Part shown: positions 32,887 to 45,076 of the stretch, one piece after another
Layout of the letters: each line of letters begins with the position of its first letter
How positions within the stretch are numbered: position 1 is the first letter of the stretch
Assembly (NCBI RefSeq): GCF_000004195.4
Contig: NC_030683.2
Location: 90,997,410-91,061,409 of the forward strand
Direction of reading: 5' to 3'
Origin: Xenopus tropicalis
Lineage: Eukaryota; Chordata; Amphibia; Anura; Pipidae
DNA length: 64,000 nt
The notes under the pieces: generated by a model
The model's input: only the letters and a program-made list of their open reading frames with translations
Told to the model about the DNA's origin: nothing
Database searches by the model: none
Position numbers and translations under genes: made by a program

Positions 32887-33941
32887 GTAATTGCTAATTA
32901 GAGGTAGGACAGGTCTGATTGTGTTTCAATTGACATGTTAATCCTGTGCAAAATATGTGCACTCATTAAAAGATAGGTAGAATGCTAGTCAAGAAGGGCA
33001 AATCGTTTTGACAGAAGCCTGAGATTTCAGAAAATCTAATAATGTGATTTGATTGGTCAGATGGCTAATGATGTTCTTCATTCACTGTGGTGGCATTATA
33101 ACAAAGGGAAATGTTTTTTTCAGTTCCAGATCAGAGCAGTGATTTCCCAAGCAGCTTACAAAACCTGCCCCCTATAAAAGATTTATGGCACTTGATGGTG
33201 AGCAAGGAAAGAAGTTCTCCATGATTGTACTAATGCTTTTGTTTTTTATTTTATTTCTTGTTCATAGCTTCATTTGTATTGGTGGGGTCTTGCACATGTC
33301 CTAGAGGGGATGCAAACAACCTTTGTATGTATATTTTTATTTATATAGCACTACTTATTTATGCAACACTGTACAGCAGACTAATTAATTAATACAACAA
33401 ACAGGGGATCATTACAATAAAAATAAGATAAGTAAGTTAAGCTGAGGTTTTGACCTGGCCTCATCTGGAGACTCCTGATGATTTGGTACGTTTATGCCAG
33501 ATGCCACATGCAGCTGTTGGCTTAATGATTTATATGTTTAGGTTATATGTTTTATCAGTACAGCTGTGACCCACTTTACACCCAAGACAATGTAAAGTAC
33601 TTTATTTGGTTTTAGCAAGTATAGTGGTACCAGGCCATAGGCCCATTTGCCCAACTTTTTGCAGCCAAGCAATCATGGGTTATAGAAGATAAAAATTATG
33701 AGCACAAAAAATTGTTATTCATATGATGTTTCCATACTCAAAAACAGTAAAAGAACTCTATATGAGCAAATAAAATCATTCTTATTCTATCAAATACAGA
33801 TATGATTACAAGTGAAAATTACTAACAAAACTATACACTTCGTTGATGACTGTGCGCTTAGCATACCCCAATAAATTACAAAGATAGGCTGCAAAGATAC
33901 CATTCAAAGGTTTTAATATAAATGAGTAACCTGTTGGAAGA
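32887..33941. other. Non-coding, faint SINE-tail fragment
   Basis: At 33325-33425 tttatatagcactacttatt and caacactgtacagcagac resemble the SINE-like tail of 3838-3995. Otherwise nothing recognised. Confidence 0.4.
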
Positions 33942-34190
33942 TTACATAGTTACATAGTTACATAGGGTTGAAAAAAGACCATTGTCCATCAAGTTCAACC
34001 CATCCGAGTAAACCCAGCACACAACCTATACTAACCAATCTATACACTCACATACATAAACTATATGTACAACCAGTAATACTAACTGTAGATATTAGTA
34101 TCACAATAGCCTTGGATATTCTGCTTGTTCAAAAACTCATCTCTAAGTTTTTGATCATCAACAGTTGGGCATCTGAATTCGACCTATGCA
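33942..34190 (+). repeat. Dispersed repeat with ttacatagttacatag head
   Basis: Begins with three ttacatag words, then gggttgaaaaaagaccattg, tccatcaagttcaaccc, and later atcacaatagccttggatat and tgttcaaaaactcatctcta. This block order is common in frog DNA by my recognition. A decayed reverse-orientation piece lies at 52343-52378. Class not assigned. Confidence 0.6.
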
Positions 34191-35071
34191 AAAGTAAAGG
34201 AAAAGATATATAAAAGAGAGAGAGCTCCTAGACTACAGTCATGCCAATTACTTGTAATATTAAAGTGAGTCTGGAAACTCTCCCAGGCATTGAAATATCA
34301 TAAAGCAGAAGAGTCTAATCTTCAGCTCTGCATTATAATAAAAACTCATCAATGACAGCTAAGTATTAGCAACACACAGTTTTTGAGAAGACTCGTTAAA
34401 AGCTGGCTCCTTATTGCTGTTTGTGGTGTCTCGTAAACAGGCTGTCTGCGAAGAGACTCGCTCAGTGCAGGAAATACTGAAGTGTTTAATTTCTCACAAA
34501 AAGCATCTGAAAGGCATCCCCAATTATTTCTTTCCACTTAGGCCTCTATCGTGAGGGGGGGGGGGGGGAAGACATTAAAAGACAAGGAAGGCAATGAGTA
34601 TTTATGATGAGTGGAGTAATGTGTAACAGCTGCTTGCAAGTTGCTAGCGCATTAAGGAGACACTGTTTGAGTGACACCTACACACGAGCAAACATGCAGT
34701 AATTAGCCTTGTGCTGTGCATGCCTGCTGGATCACATGGTGTTGTTGGGAAAAATCTGATTATTTAAAGTAGCATCAGATATCATTCTGTTGGCTAGAAG
34801 ACGACCTGCTGTTATTGCTGAATACACAAGGGAATGCTGTAGCTTGGGGTCCTTTATAATAAGGACCATTAACAGGAGGAAGGTAGATGTTGCTAGGGGG
34901 GAGCTACTGGTAGGGTTAAATAATTGATTCCATTGAAGACCTACAGCCTTATGATCTGTCTCCCTGGAGACTACCGCTGCGACTAGCAAATAGTTTGTGA
35001 AAATGCCGTGCTAGGTTATTGCCTTCAATACAGCTTCAGACTGCTGTACTTGGAAAGCCTACCTCGCTGGA
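34191..35071. other. Non-coding, with poly-G tract
   Basis: Run of 14 G at 34555-34568. No gene or repeat family recognised. Confidence 0.45.
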
Positions 35072-35265
35072 AGGTGTGAAACAAAGACTGCTATAATAAT
35101 GACATTTTTTGTTTCTTAGCAGATAGAGACATCTATTTAAGGTTGTGTGCAGGAAGTAAAGTAGGCATCTGCCACTTTCTGTGGTTTTTACTTGAAATTA
35201 ATAATGCTGAACATGAAGTGCTCCTTGAATTACTATAATTAATGATGGTTAGAAAAATAAATAAT
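35072..35265 (+). repeat. Local duplication, copy 1
   Basis: Shares aggtgtgaaa, tataataatga, tttcttagcagatag, gcaggaagta, gcatctgcc, ctttctgtggttttt and gttagaaaaat in order with 36430-36599. Either a local duplication or two copies of an unnamed dispersed repeat. Confidence 0.7.
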
Positions 35266-35549
35266 CTTTGGAGACAGAACCAGGCTCACTCTAGTTTTTA
35301 CAGAATATAACAAAAATGTATAAAAGCACAAAATAGGGTTATTTGAATAAATGATTCCTACCATTTCTGGGAAATTCAAATGTTTTAGGCAATATAGAGT
35401 GGACTGATGAAAAAGATTAAAAGAGGGTTCTTAATAACAATTTTTGGCACTAGTAAAATATGGTTCTGGCTTCTCTTTGAAGGACATTCACAGGAAATAT
35501 TTACTTATTTGTTAGATAAATAGGTAATATGGTGCATATGCATGTACAG

Positions 35550-35835
35550 AGAAAAAGAACAAAAGATGCCAAAAGGCATGGTAACCTTTTTTCTGATGGC
35601 ATCAGTGCCAGGCCAAAAGCTAAAGGTATCCAAGATGCCCCCCCCCCACTGCTTGTTACCCCCCACCACCACCACCAGCACACACAATAAATTCTCCCCA
35701 ATCACTGATGTGTTGTGCTAATGTATAGAGTTACAGAAGGGCAGGCAGGCAGAAGAGGTATGTACCAAGCATCCCCACAACCACCATTGCACCCTAGGTG
35801 CATACCTCTTCTGCCTATCCCTAGGTCTGGCCCTG
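35550..35835 (-). mobile_element. hAT-type MITE, CAGGGCCGG family, left end unclear
   Basis: Right end tctgcctatccctaggtctg then gccctg, preceded by ccattgcaccctaggtgcat. The left end is lost in the region of the C run (35638-35647) and cacc repeats. Confidence 0.55.
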
Positions 35836-36024
35836 GATAGCATTATAGCAGGGGCAGCAAAAAATAAGATCAAACTTTAACATTTTTCCATTGTGCTGTT
35901 TTAGACTAACAGAGTGAAACAATATGCTTTACACTAGCAATGTGATACACTGTCTTACCTCTTGTAGAACTATATCAGTAGACCCAAATATCTAATCCTA
36001 TGCTTGCCCCAGTAAAACATTTTA

Positions 36025-36312
36025 GGGGTCATTCATAGAGACCACTAAAGGGTACAAAATTGTGCCCCTTAATACTTATTGCAAAATAACTTGTGTCCAG
36101 GATTGTTTCCATGTGCCACTGGTGCCCTATAATTTGCGCTGACCTACATGCCTTCTCCACCTGCCTCTCATGAATTCAGTGTTACTGAATGCAGGCAGTG
36201 CAGTATTGATGAAGAAAGCAGAGGTGGCAATTTTTTAATGTTAAGGGTGCAAAGTATCAAAATCATGGTGTATGGTGCCCATTTTTTGCACTCTGCACAT
36301 AATATATGACCC
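36025..36312. mobile_element. MITE with GGGGTCATT ends
   Basis: ggggtcattcatagagacca ... gcacataatatatgaccc are inverted ends; TTA precedes the left end. The interior includes aagggtacaaaattgtgccc. A Harbinger-like affiliation is possible but unproven. Confidence 0.5.
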
Positions 36313-36429
36313 ATTAATTTTTTCGCCTGAAGCAGAATTGATAGATTGTGGAGCTTTTCTTTGGCAGTATGTAGAGAGCTATATCCATATTTACTATTAA
36401 CATATTAACTATTATCTGCACTACTTTTG

Positions 36430-36599
36430 AGGTGTGAAATAAACTCTGGTATAATAATGATTTGTGTTTCTTGGTTTCTTAGCAGATAGGGTTCTTATAA
36501 CTCTGTATGCAGGAAGTAGAATAGTCATCTGCCTCTTTCTGTGGTTTTCACTTGAATTTGATTGTGCAAGACATGATGTGCTGTTAGAAAAATGATAAT
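36430..36599 (+). repeat. Local duplication, copy 2
   Basis: See 35072-35265; offset about 1358 bases, same orientation. Confidence 0.7.
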
Positions 36600-38833
36600 T
36601 AATGACAATACTTACCCTACAATGCTATGCATACAAAATAATGAAGGAATATCTTTTTATATCAATCTGAAATGCCCAATACATGCTCCAAGTAATGAAA
36701 GTTGCAGCAAAGATTCATATCTTAAAACTCAACTGATCAATACATTTCAAGAACACTGCCTACTCATTGCTGCTACTCCTAAGCCTTCATCTTACAACCC
36801 CATCAGCCTAAAACCTGCACACTTACAGTTACTCTCAGCCACCTGTAAAATAGTCAAAGCATCCTAAGGGTTTTGGTACATGCGTAATTTTTAATTGCTC
36901 ACCAAAGGTTGCAGTTTCATTACATAAACCGGAAGCACAGTGGGTCACCCCCTTCCCCCCATTCCATATGTTATGACTGTCCAAAAATGCAGAGTCTGTC
37001 AGTAATTAAATTCCAACTCACTTGCATCTAGGTTCTTTTTAGCATGCCATGTCAATAAAGTATTTCAATGGGGGTGTGATGGTTGTGAGCAATAAATGCT
37101 GGCAAAGAGCATTTTAGGGTTCTGATTAGCAAAATATTGATTTGGACAGAGGTCTTTGGGTTTTATGTGTCATTTATAAATTCTTTGTGGTCCTTTGTGT
37201 GCAGAAATAGGAACTTGTGATCACTACATGAATAACCAGGTAGGTCAAATTACTGGTATTCTTTCTAAAGGAACCTCCTAAGTGACTCCAAGCTCAAGAT
37301 ATTCTGGGTATTATGGAATTAGATGAATTTTTAATCTATTTGTAGTTATGTACATTAGGAGCAGAGCACTTTTTCCCTTGTTCTGTATCTCGCCGCAACC
37401 TACACCTCTGTAAATTGGCAAGCTTCTATATAGATATATATCATATATGGAGAAATAATTCCTGTTCTGTTTAAAGGGGAGGACATTTTTAGTAGCTTTC
37501 TAAATGTAGTACGGACATATATTTTATTGATATGGGTGAATCTGAGGATCTGTATAAATTATATGGTGACACACTTATTGCAATCCTGCCTCATAATTTT
37601 AAATGTTTATAATTTAAAATGTTTAGTCATGAGCTCAACTTTCCCTTTTGATATTAGCCATAGCAGCTAATGCACAGTTATATTTCACTGATCTACTCAG
37701 GTCAGAATTGCAGACCAGAACAAACTAACACATCATAGGGCAGCACCTTTGCAGGTCCACTGGACTCCTATATTTAGGCAGCTTTTATCTGTATACCATG
37801 TAAGTCAGTAATGTGTCTGTCATATTTTTGTTGTCATTGTGGTTATATGGCCTAGCAAACTGTCCACTATTTTATAGAGAAACATTTTGGTGACCAAATC
37901 ATACCACTAAACAAGTCCAAATATAAAAATTGGCACAATTTAGTCCACACTACTAATTTAACATGTCTACACCCAAACACTTTTGATTGACATAAAACTA
38001 TGATTACGTTTGAATAAGGTTCCCCACTTGTCATGTTTTTAATTTAGGTCTCTCCCAAATGGAACTATTTAAATACTTGCCAAATACATTTTATCGATTA
38101 CACTTCCATGTAAAGGTCATTACTCCCTCACCCATCCAGGGCCAACCCTTGGATCTAAACTGAAGCCCAATTACCACTATTTAGCCATAGCATTAAAAGA
38201 TTAATCGCTTAACTTTCTAAATAACCATCTCTAATTCTACTTGGATCCAATGAGACTTTTTTTTTTAGCCCTAGTTACTGAAAGACAAAAACACAGACTT
38301 CCTCCTTCAGCACGGGGGTTGGAGTGCAATGGTGCAGTGTATGGTTTAGCAACATGCAGTGTTAATGATTTTGCAATTTGCTTATAAATATATGCGTTGG
38401 CGGAGCAACACCATTGTCCCTTCAGTGTTTAAACAACTTGAAAATAATTGCAGCTTTACTCCTTTGCAGGACCCTAGAGCAGTAAATTAGTAGCTTGGAA
38501 GTACTTCACTGCTGACTTGAGAAATAGTTTGTATTTTTCTTCCTCATTTATAGAGCTCAGGAAAATTGTCTCTAAGGATTAGAGAGAACACTGAACAGAT
38601 CATTTCTGGGGTGGAGAGAGATTTCAGTCTTAACAGGGTAATGTGGGCTCAGACATGTTTCTGCTGGAACCTAACCCAACATTAAAATCCAAGTTTGAGC
38701 TTGCCCAGGTGCACAATATTAATTTTTCCTGAAGCTACAAAAATAATAAATAGCAGGGTTCTTGGTAATCACTCCACTTCCAACTCTTACTCATTTCATG
38801 GAAACTTCCAAAGTGCCATGCAATAAGAGTGGG
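36600..38833. other. Non-coding, no recognised feature
   Basis: AT-rich. No repeat family, exon or RNA gene recognised over about 2.2 kb. A 91-codon frame at 36592-36867 has no motif. Confidence 0.45.
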
Positions 38834-38900
38834 GGTAGATAGATAATAGATATATAATAGAAAGATGATAGATAGATAGATAGATATAGATAAATAGATT
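38834..38900 (+). repeat. GATA microsatellite
   Basis: Imperfect (gata)n with interruptions (tagatagataatagatata, gatagatagatagatatag). It directly abuts the MITE at 38903. Confidence 0.88.
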
Positions 38901-38902
38901 TT

Positions 38903-39110
38903 TTTCGCCAGCCATGGATTGGCAGCAAAATTCCACAGCAAAAAAAAGGGCACAGTTGCATACAAAAAAATTGCATGTGGCAAAAAAGTCACGCACATCA
39001 AAAAAAGTCGCTTGCCACCCATATTTCACAAGTCTTCCGCCATCTACAAAAATTTTTGGTAGTTTCGCTAATTTTTTGGCAAAGCGAAATGGGACAGATT
39101 CGCTCATCAT
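38903..39110 (+). mobile_element. hAT-type MITE, TAGTGATGGGCGAA family, left-truncated
   Basis: From tcgccagccatggattggc to aaagcgaaatgggacagatt and cgctcatca. The left terminus is missing where the GATA repeat begins. Interior has ~20-bp units such as aaaaaagtcgcttgcc and caaaaaagtcacgcacatc. Confidence 0.75.
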
Positions 39111-40342
39111 TCAAAATAACTAATGCACCAGTGGTCTTGAATCAGGAACCTTATTACCCCAAAACCTGATCTATATCAGAAACCATGCACAATAACTGAT
39201 GCACCTCTAAAAATCATTTTCCTTTGCCTCTTACTTATGTAAATTTCTAGCAAATTATTGCCTACACAATCATTCATAAATTCCTAAACAGTAACTCCTT
39301 AAGAATTTGACTTGCATTGTTGCTACATACATCTACATCATGCAAGTTATGCAATCTACCTCACCCAAGAAAATTGTATTAAATTCCTGTTATTCCTCAA
39401 GATGTCTGGCCAGTTCTACCTACCCCTCACAATAGCCACCCAGTGGTCTTGACTCATTAGGAACCCTATCACCCTAACACCTGATTCATATACTGTATAT
39501 TAACCATCACTGAGTGGAATTAAAAGCCCCCATCAGTAGACTGATCAAAACAAATTGCTGATTGGTTGCTATCTACTTACTGAACTGTTGCAATTTAGCA
39601 CATATGTATCAGCCCCGTGGTTCTTATATCAAATAACCTTTTCCCTGCACTATCCAGACCTGCTTAGAAATTATTCAACTGATCCTCACCAGAAATAATT
39701 CCCATTTAATGCATTTCTTAAAAGAAAAAAGAACTCATATCAAGCTCTATAACTGCTGAATCAAGTCCTCTGAGCCCCCCCCCCCCCCCAGATTTAATGA
39801 AATAAAAAGCCAGAATAATTTTCACACAATTTTGAGACATAAATGCTTGAAAATCAATCTTACCTTTGTGAGTTCTTGTAAGCTAGTGTAATGCTTAGAC
39901 ATTTCACTGTCCAGACCTCATTACACTACACACTTCACCTCAACACCTTGTACTGGGGAAACATATTGATAAATACTGTTGTTTAAAATTCCTAACAGTA
40001 TTAACTTGGTAAATACCATTCTAAGAAATGTTGGGATGAAAGATTGGCTCAGACCTGTCCTTGGAAAGGAAAACACAGGCCTGAGGAAACTATTATTCTT
40101 GCATTTACTGTTTAAAAATGCTTCACAGCACAAAGCTGTAGCCAAAGGTAAACACAATCCATTTTCATGGAGACAAGTTTATTGCACTGCGCTAATAAGA
40201 GCAGGATTGATGCTCTGTCTTTCTTCATGCCTCTAAAAGAGATACTGTAGTTACAAGCAGTCTGGTGAATTGGCTGATCAAACCAACAGAATAACGTATA
40301 GAAAAATAACTTGAACTGCACCCATTTGTACCCCGAGCTTTT
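39111..40342. other. Non-coding, with poly-C tract and a MITE scrap
   Basis: 39531-39620 has caaattgctgattggttgct and a trailing acatatgtatcagcccc, a scrap of a MITE. Run of 15 C at 39775-39789. Two opposed frames near 39921-40236 have no motif. Confidence 0.45.
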
Positions 40343-40630
40343 AGGGCAAGGGCACATGGATAAGTGCAGGCTGACAATCAACTCCTATGCTTAAAAAATC
40401 TCTAGTTGTGTCTTCACCCAGAAGCACTGAATCCGCTCGGGTGCCGGCACACGTAGTCAATATCCCCCAACAAATGCCAAGTTTTGGGTGAGTTGCAAAT
40501 ATCAGCCTGCACCTGGGCAGATTCAGTGTTTCCGGGTGTAGGCACAGCTAGAAGATATTTTAAACATAGGGGCAGATTGTCAGCCTGTGCTTATCCGCAA
40601 GGCTGACAATCTGCCCTGTGTGCCCTTGAG
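40343..40630. mobile_element. MITE with GGGCAAGGGCACA ends
   Basis: Left agggcaagggcacatggata, right gccctgtgtgcccttgag. The body is a mirrored structure (gtgcaggctgacaatca against gattgtcagcctgtgc; ctagttgtgtcttcaccc against gggtgtaggcacagctag). Confidence 0.7.
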
Positions 40631-40854
40631 TTAGTAACCACTTCACAGATATTGAGGAAATTAAAGCCAAGAGGAAATTTGACAAATACAAAGGAAAGAT
40701 AATTAATAGTCAGTGGTGCTATTTAGATAAAACTCTTGGCTTGCCAGCATTTCAAGTGTTTCCAAACATTTCCACATGAATGTCTGATTATTGTCATTGT
40801 TGCTTCTTTTTTGCTAGGGTACGAATATCTTACCCAACCTATTACTGTCAGCCT

Positions 40855-41357
40855 TTAAAGGATAACTATACCCCCAGAATGAATACTTAACCAACAGATT
40901 GTTTATATCATATTAAGCGGCCTATTAAGGAATCTTACCAAACTCGAATATATATATATATATATCTCAGTAGATATTGCCCTTTTAAATCTTTTCCCGT
41001 GAGCCACCATTTTGTGATGATCTGTGTGCTTCCTCAGAGATCACCTGACAGGAAATAATGCAGCTCTAGCTGTAACAGGAAGAAGTATGGAAGCAAAAGA
41101 CAGAACTTTGTCTATTAATTGACTGCTATGACCTAACATGTATGTGTGCCCTTGGTTTGTTTATGTGCACTGTGAATCTTATGATCCCCAAGGGAAGTAC
41201 TTAGTATTTAATATGGCAATTTCCTAGTACTTAAAATGGCAATTTTCTATTTAGCATTGCCCAATGACACAGACTACTAAAAAGTATATTTTCATGAAAA
41301 TGGTTTATTTAGATTAAGCAGGGTTTTATACATGGGTTGTTTTATGCAACTAATGCC
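40855..41357 (+). mobile_element. T2/Kolobok-type element, right-truncated
   Basis: TTAA (40855-40858) then aggataactatacccccaga; internal blocks gccaccattttgtgatgatc, gcctcagagatcacctgaca-like and gtttatttagattaagcagg. The right TTAAAGG end is not found. Contains a short (TA)n at 40949-40968. Confidence 0.72.
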
Positions 41358-42265
41358 ATAGCCCTGGACTCAGACGCAAGAGCCCAAATTGGTGTAAAGT
41401 CACTCCCTTTAGGGCCCAGGCATGTAGCAGTTGTGTCAATACTGCTGAACTACAACAGACACATGAACTTACTTTTTCAAATTGAAGTGGTAAAGAAAAA
41501 CGTTTGCAGTATCATAATGTTTTTACCGAGCAGTAATCATCATTACCAATCAGTAAAAGAATAACAAACTTCATGTATCAACCCGTACATTTCAAGGTAA
41601 GATCAGTGCCAGAGCAGTCCTAGGAATTGGTTACACACTCTTTTGTACGTGCGCTGATCCCCTACACTGCCACCCTACACATGGGCCTTTGGGTGCCTAT
41701 ATAGAAAATACAACCATTAGTAACATATCAGGCCTGTGTCAAGCTAAACAAGATCTTTTAGTGAGTTTGTACAACTCACACTCTCCCCCCATTATAGTTA
41801 AATAAAAATTGTTATCTGATGTATTTTAGCTAAAGTGCTATAAATGATAAAGCTTTCTTTATTGTGATAAAGATACATCCCCAGATAATATTGTGCGGAA
41901 CAAAATTAACCACTTCTCCTTTCAAACTATACATCTCACTGACCTTTTCTCGAACTGTCACCCACCCTGTTCTTCTTTTTATTCTGCTTTTAGAATATAC
42001 TTTACCATTGGGTGTAGTGGAAATATAGCCTGCCCTTTCCTAGGAAAAGAAGTAGAAATAAATCCCTTTGAGGATTCTACAAATGTCAAAGATTTTATGA
42101 GCAGATTTAAAATACTGAGGCAAAACCTGATATACAGCGTTTACTCTGCTCATTCTTTTCCTTCATTCTCCACATTTATTCTCAGACCTGCCTATATGGG
42201 CATCATACTCAGAAGAATATTATTTGCATATGTAATTAGATTGTAAGCCATAAGTGCCACAGTCA
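41358..42265. other. Non-coding, longest motif-free frame of this part
   Basis: A 117-codon plus-strand frame (41893-42246) is the longest non-repeat frame nearby. It has no recognisable domain, and codon use looks random. A pyrimidine run and tttag at about 41975-41990 resembles a splice acceptor, but nothing else supports an exon. Confidence 0.35.
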
Positions 42266-42439
42266 AGGGCATATTTATTATAGTGCATAAGTCAACTTCA
42301 TTGGTGATGTTGCCCATAGCAACCAATCACATTTTTGCTTTTGTTTTCTAACTTGTTTGTGAATGTTCAAATCTAATTGCTGATTGGTTGCTATGGGTAA
42401 CATCCCCGTTTTTGTTGACACACTATAATTAATATGCCT
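42266..42439. mobile_element. MITE with AGGGCATATTTATTATAGTG ends
   Basis: Left agggcatatttattatagtg, right cactataattaatatgcct. Internal mirror gttgcccatagcaaccaatc against attggttgctatgggtaac. 174 bp. Confidence 0.75.
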
Positions 42440-43109
42440 GTAAATTGGAAGGCTTGATTGTACAATTAAACAACACCCCTGGACTTTTGTGTGGGAAAAG
42501 TAGCAGCAAAAAAAAAGTTGCAGTGAGAAAGAAAAAAACGCCTATCTTTCCATTTTTTTTTTTCATGTCAATTTCTGGGCCAAAACTTTATTTTCCTTTT
42601 GTAACAAGTTGGTTCCACCATGCGTTAGCATTCGGGATGCCTAGCTGTTAAAGTTAACAGAAAAAAATGCAAATACCTCTCAAAACACTGCACGCAGTCA
42701 GCCATTGATTTTGGCCAGATATAGTTTAGGTGTATATTTTCTGGTCGTATTCCAACTGTGTCTTCATAACAGTCAGTTGATTCCTATTTTGGGCTTTCTC
42801 TATTGAAAGTAAAATACCACTCTGAACAGCACTTACCTAACAGCATTATTGCTTTGTTTGTCAGCAGGAAAAATCGACAGATTGGTGGGAAGCATCTCAG
42901 AAATCTATTATATCTCAAGAAATAACTATATCAAAAATAAAAAACATTTTGTTATACAGAATAATTAATCATCCCCTACAGCATGTTTATAGCTATCATA
43001 GTTGACCTTGTTTTATTGCTTGCACCCACAAACACTTTGGTTACAGAGATAGCCATGATAACCTCAGGCATTCACAGAAAGCTACACAAGCTTTTGGTTC
43101 TTAACATAA
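42440..43109. other. Non-coding, no recognised feature
   Basis: Several A and T runs; no repeat family or gene recognised. Confidence 0.45.
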
Positions 43110-43230
43110 AGACACAGAAACCACAGTGCTCTCACAGAAACATGCAAAACCGCTTGGCTTGAATACAGATGTGCAAAACCACTGTGCTTTCGAATAGACA
43201 CACAAAACCATTGTACTTTTCCAGTGAGAT
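43110..43230 (+). repeat. Degenerate ~30-bp tandem repeat
   Basis: Four loose units built on caaaaccactgtgctttc (gaaaccacagtgctctcac, caaaaccgcttggcttga, caaaaccactgtgctttcg, caaaaccattgtacttttc). Confidence 0.5.
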
Positions 43231-43960
43231 ATATTTAAGAGATATAGAAAATGTTGCCCTTGCACAGAGCAACCTGCAGATCATTGTACTCACATTTATA
43301 TCATTGCACTAACAAACACTGCAAACATGGTAGATGTTCTTAAAAAATAGAGGAAAGCAACAGCTTCATACTCACATAAAGTAGGACATCCAACCTGCTA
43401 TTAGGTTGTACGCAGAAACAGCCATAGGCCTATGTGCCAGTATACCTTAGCAGTTTAGTTAGCCTGTATAAAATAGTAGAGGGAATCACAGCAACCAAGG
43501 TAATTGCCAGAAGTCAGTATATAACCAATACAGTGATACTGAAGGTGTAAAACATATTTACAATATTTAATAAAATGTATAACGTATTTCTTTAAACAGT
43601 CAAGTAAACATTTCCCTGCCTTTCTTTGGTTTTAGAAAATGTATTCTGTCATTAGAAAAAAATTAAAAACATAAAACCCGAACCCCCCACCCCCCCAATA
43701 TATATGAGTATATACTTGCTGAAAAGGCTTTTGGCTGCCTTGGTTCTAGTAAATACTGGACAACCAATTTTCCAGTTTATTCAGCGAAACGCACTTCAAA
43801 GTCCCTGCTGCTAAATTTCCCGTGAAGGTTTAATGATGTTAAGACCTAGTGGGAGAACTAGCCTATGGGAAAGGTTGGGTCCATGAAAATGCTCTTGAAT
43901 TCATTCTGCAGCATGCAAAGTGATTTTATTGTCTCAGAATATTTTATCATCTTTAGGACA
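43231..43960. other. Non-coding, no recognised feature
   Basis: C-rich run at 43684-43698. No gene. Confidence 0.45.
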
Positions 43961-44099
43961 CACTGAGACTTATTTACAAACAGTGGGCATATCTGGACCT
44001 GGGCAGTAACCCACAGCAACCAATCAGTGATTACCTTTGTTCTGCAATAATGAGGTTGTTTGCCATGGGTGCAATTGTAGTAAATGAGCCCCAGTGTCT
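43961..44099. mobile_element. Short MITE with gcaaccaatca core
   Basis: Left acactgagacttatttac, right gtaaatgagccccagtgt are inverted; interior cccacagcaaccaatcagtg and ggttgtttgccatggg mirror each other. Confidence 0.55.
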
Positions 44100-44244
44100 C
44101 CTTTAGAGGCAATACATGGCCCCCTAATATTGCTTAAATCCATTAGGAAGCAGATGTAGGAGTGTGAAGTTTCCTCAGATCTTTTTCATTTCTGTCACTA
44201 CACAGAACTCCATTGACGCTGTGGAACACTGGAACTATTGCTAC

Positions 44245-44564
44245 TAGTGATGAGTGAAACTGTCCTGTTTTGCTTCACTGAAAAATTTGTGAAATTTTGA
44301 AAGATTCGCAAAACACTGATGCGCAACCATTTATTTTTTTTTGCCGTGCCGAATGTAAATCATCAGTGGGATGGCATATGTGGTGCCGCGATTTTCCGAA
44401 ATTACCTTGAGAGGAAACTTCTGCGACTTCGGCAAATCGCGGCACTGCATATGCCATCCCACTGGTGATTTAAAGCTGTTGAGATGACATTGCGGGGAGA
44501 TTAGTCGTGTGAGACGAGGGAGATTCGTTGCAGCGCGACTAATCTCCCCGTGTGTCACGGCCCT
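44245..44564. mobile_element. Two MITE families fused or nested
   Basis: 44245-44315 is the left end of a TAGTGATG-family copy in reverse orientation (tagtgatgagtgaaactgtc, ttttgaaagattcgc). 44345-44564 is a partial AGGGCTCTGGCACACGG-family copy ending gactaatctccccgtgtgtc and acggccct, with the hairpin arms catcagtgggatggcatatg / catatgccatcccactggtg. The outer ends of both are missing. Confidence 0.6.
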
Positions 44565-44996
44565 TAGCTATAGAAGCAGATATTACCCTATAATGAAGAG
44601 CAGGCACTCAATGAAAATATCTTTAGACAGAATTGTCAAAGTAATTCACTTTATTGAAGTACCATAGTCAGAGAATTGCTTTATGCATTTTGTGTTTATA
44701 TGACACAATCATAGGCAGCTACCAATGTTTTGGGACCCTAGACTGAATTTGCTGTGGGGCCCAGTAACATCTAGTTACACCACTGCTGCAAAAGGTTACA
44801 TCAATAGACACAGCAGACTTGTGTCAAAAGAATCACATGCAAACAGAATTTTTACTCTCAGTGCAGGAAGGGATCTAACTCCACAACACCGCACTGATTA
44901 TGCACTATGCACACTGCACAAAAGTAAATGACCCTCATAGTCAACAAGCGTTTTACCAACTTGGATAATTTCAAGGTTAATAGAGCAGACTGTGGA
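44565..44996. other. Non-coding, no clear feature
   Basis: 44711-44790 contains tggggcccagtaacatctag and ttacaccactgctgc, a scrap of an unnamed frog repeat. Confidence 0.4.
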
Positions 44997-45076
44997 GTTA
45001 CTGGAGGTCAGTTGCATACTTACTTAAACTAGTGCAGTTACTGGAGACCAGTTGCATACTAACTTAAACCAGTGCA
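44997..45076 (+). repeat. 40-bp tandem duplication, 2 units
   Basis: gttactggaggtcagttgca ... agtgca at 44997 and again at 45037, with about four differences. Confidence 0.8.

Noticed and set aside
41893..42246. 117-codon frame as a candidate exon
   Set aside because: No domain motif and no paired splice signals; the acceptor-like tttag alone is expected by chance.
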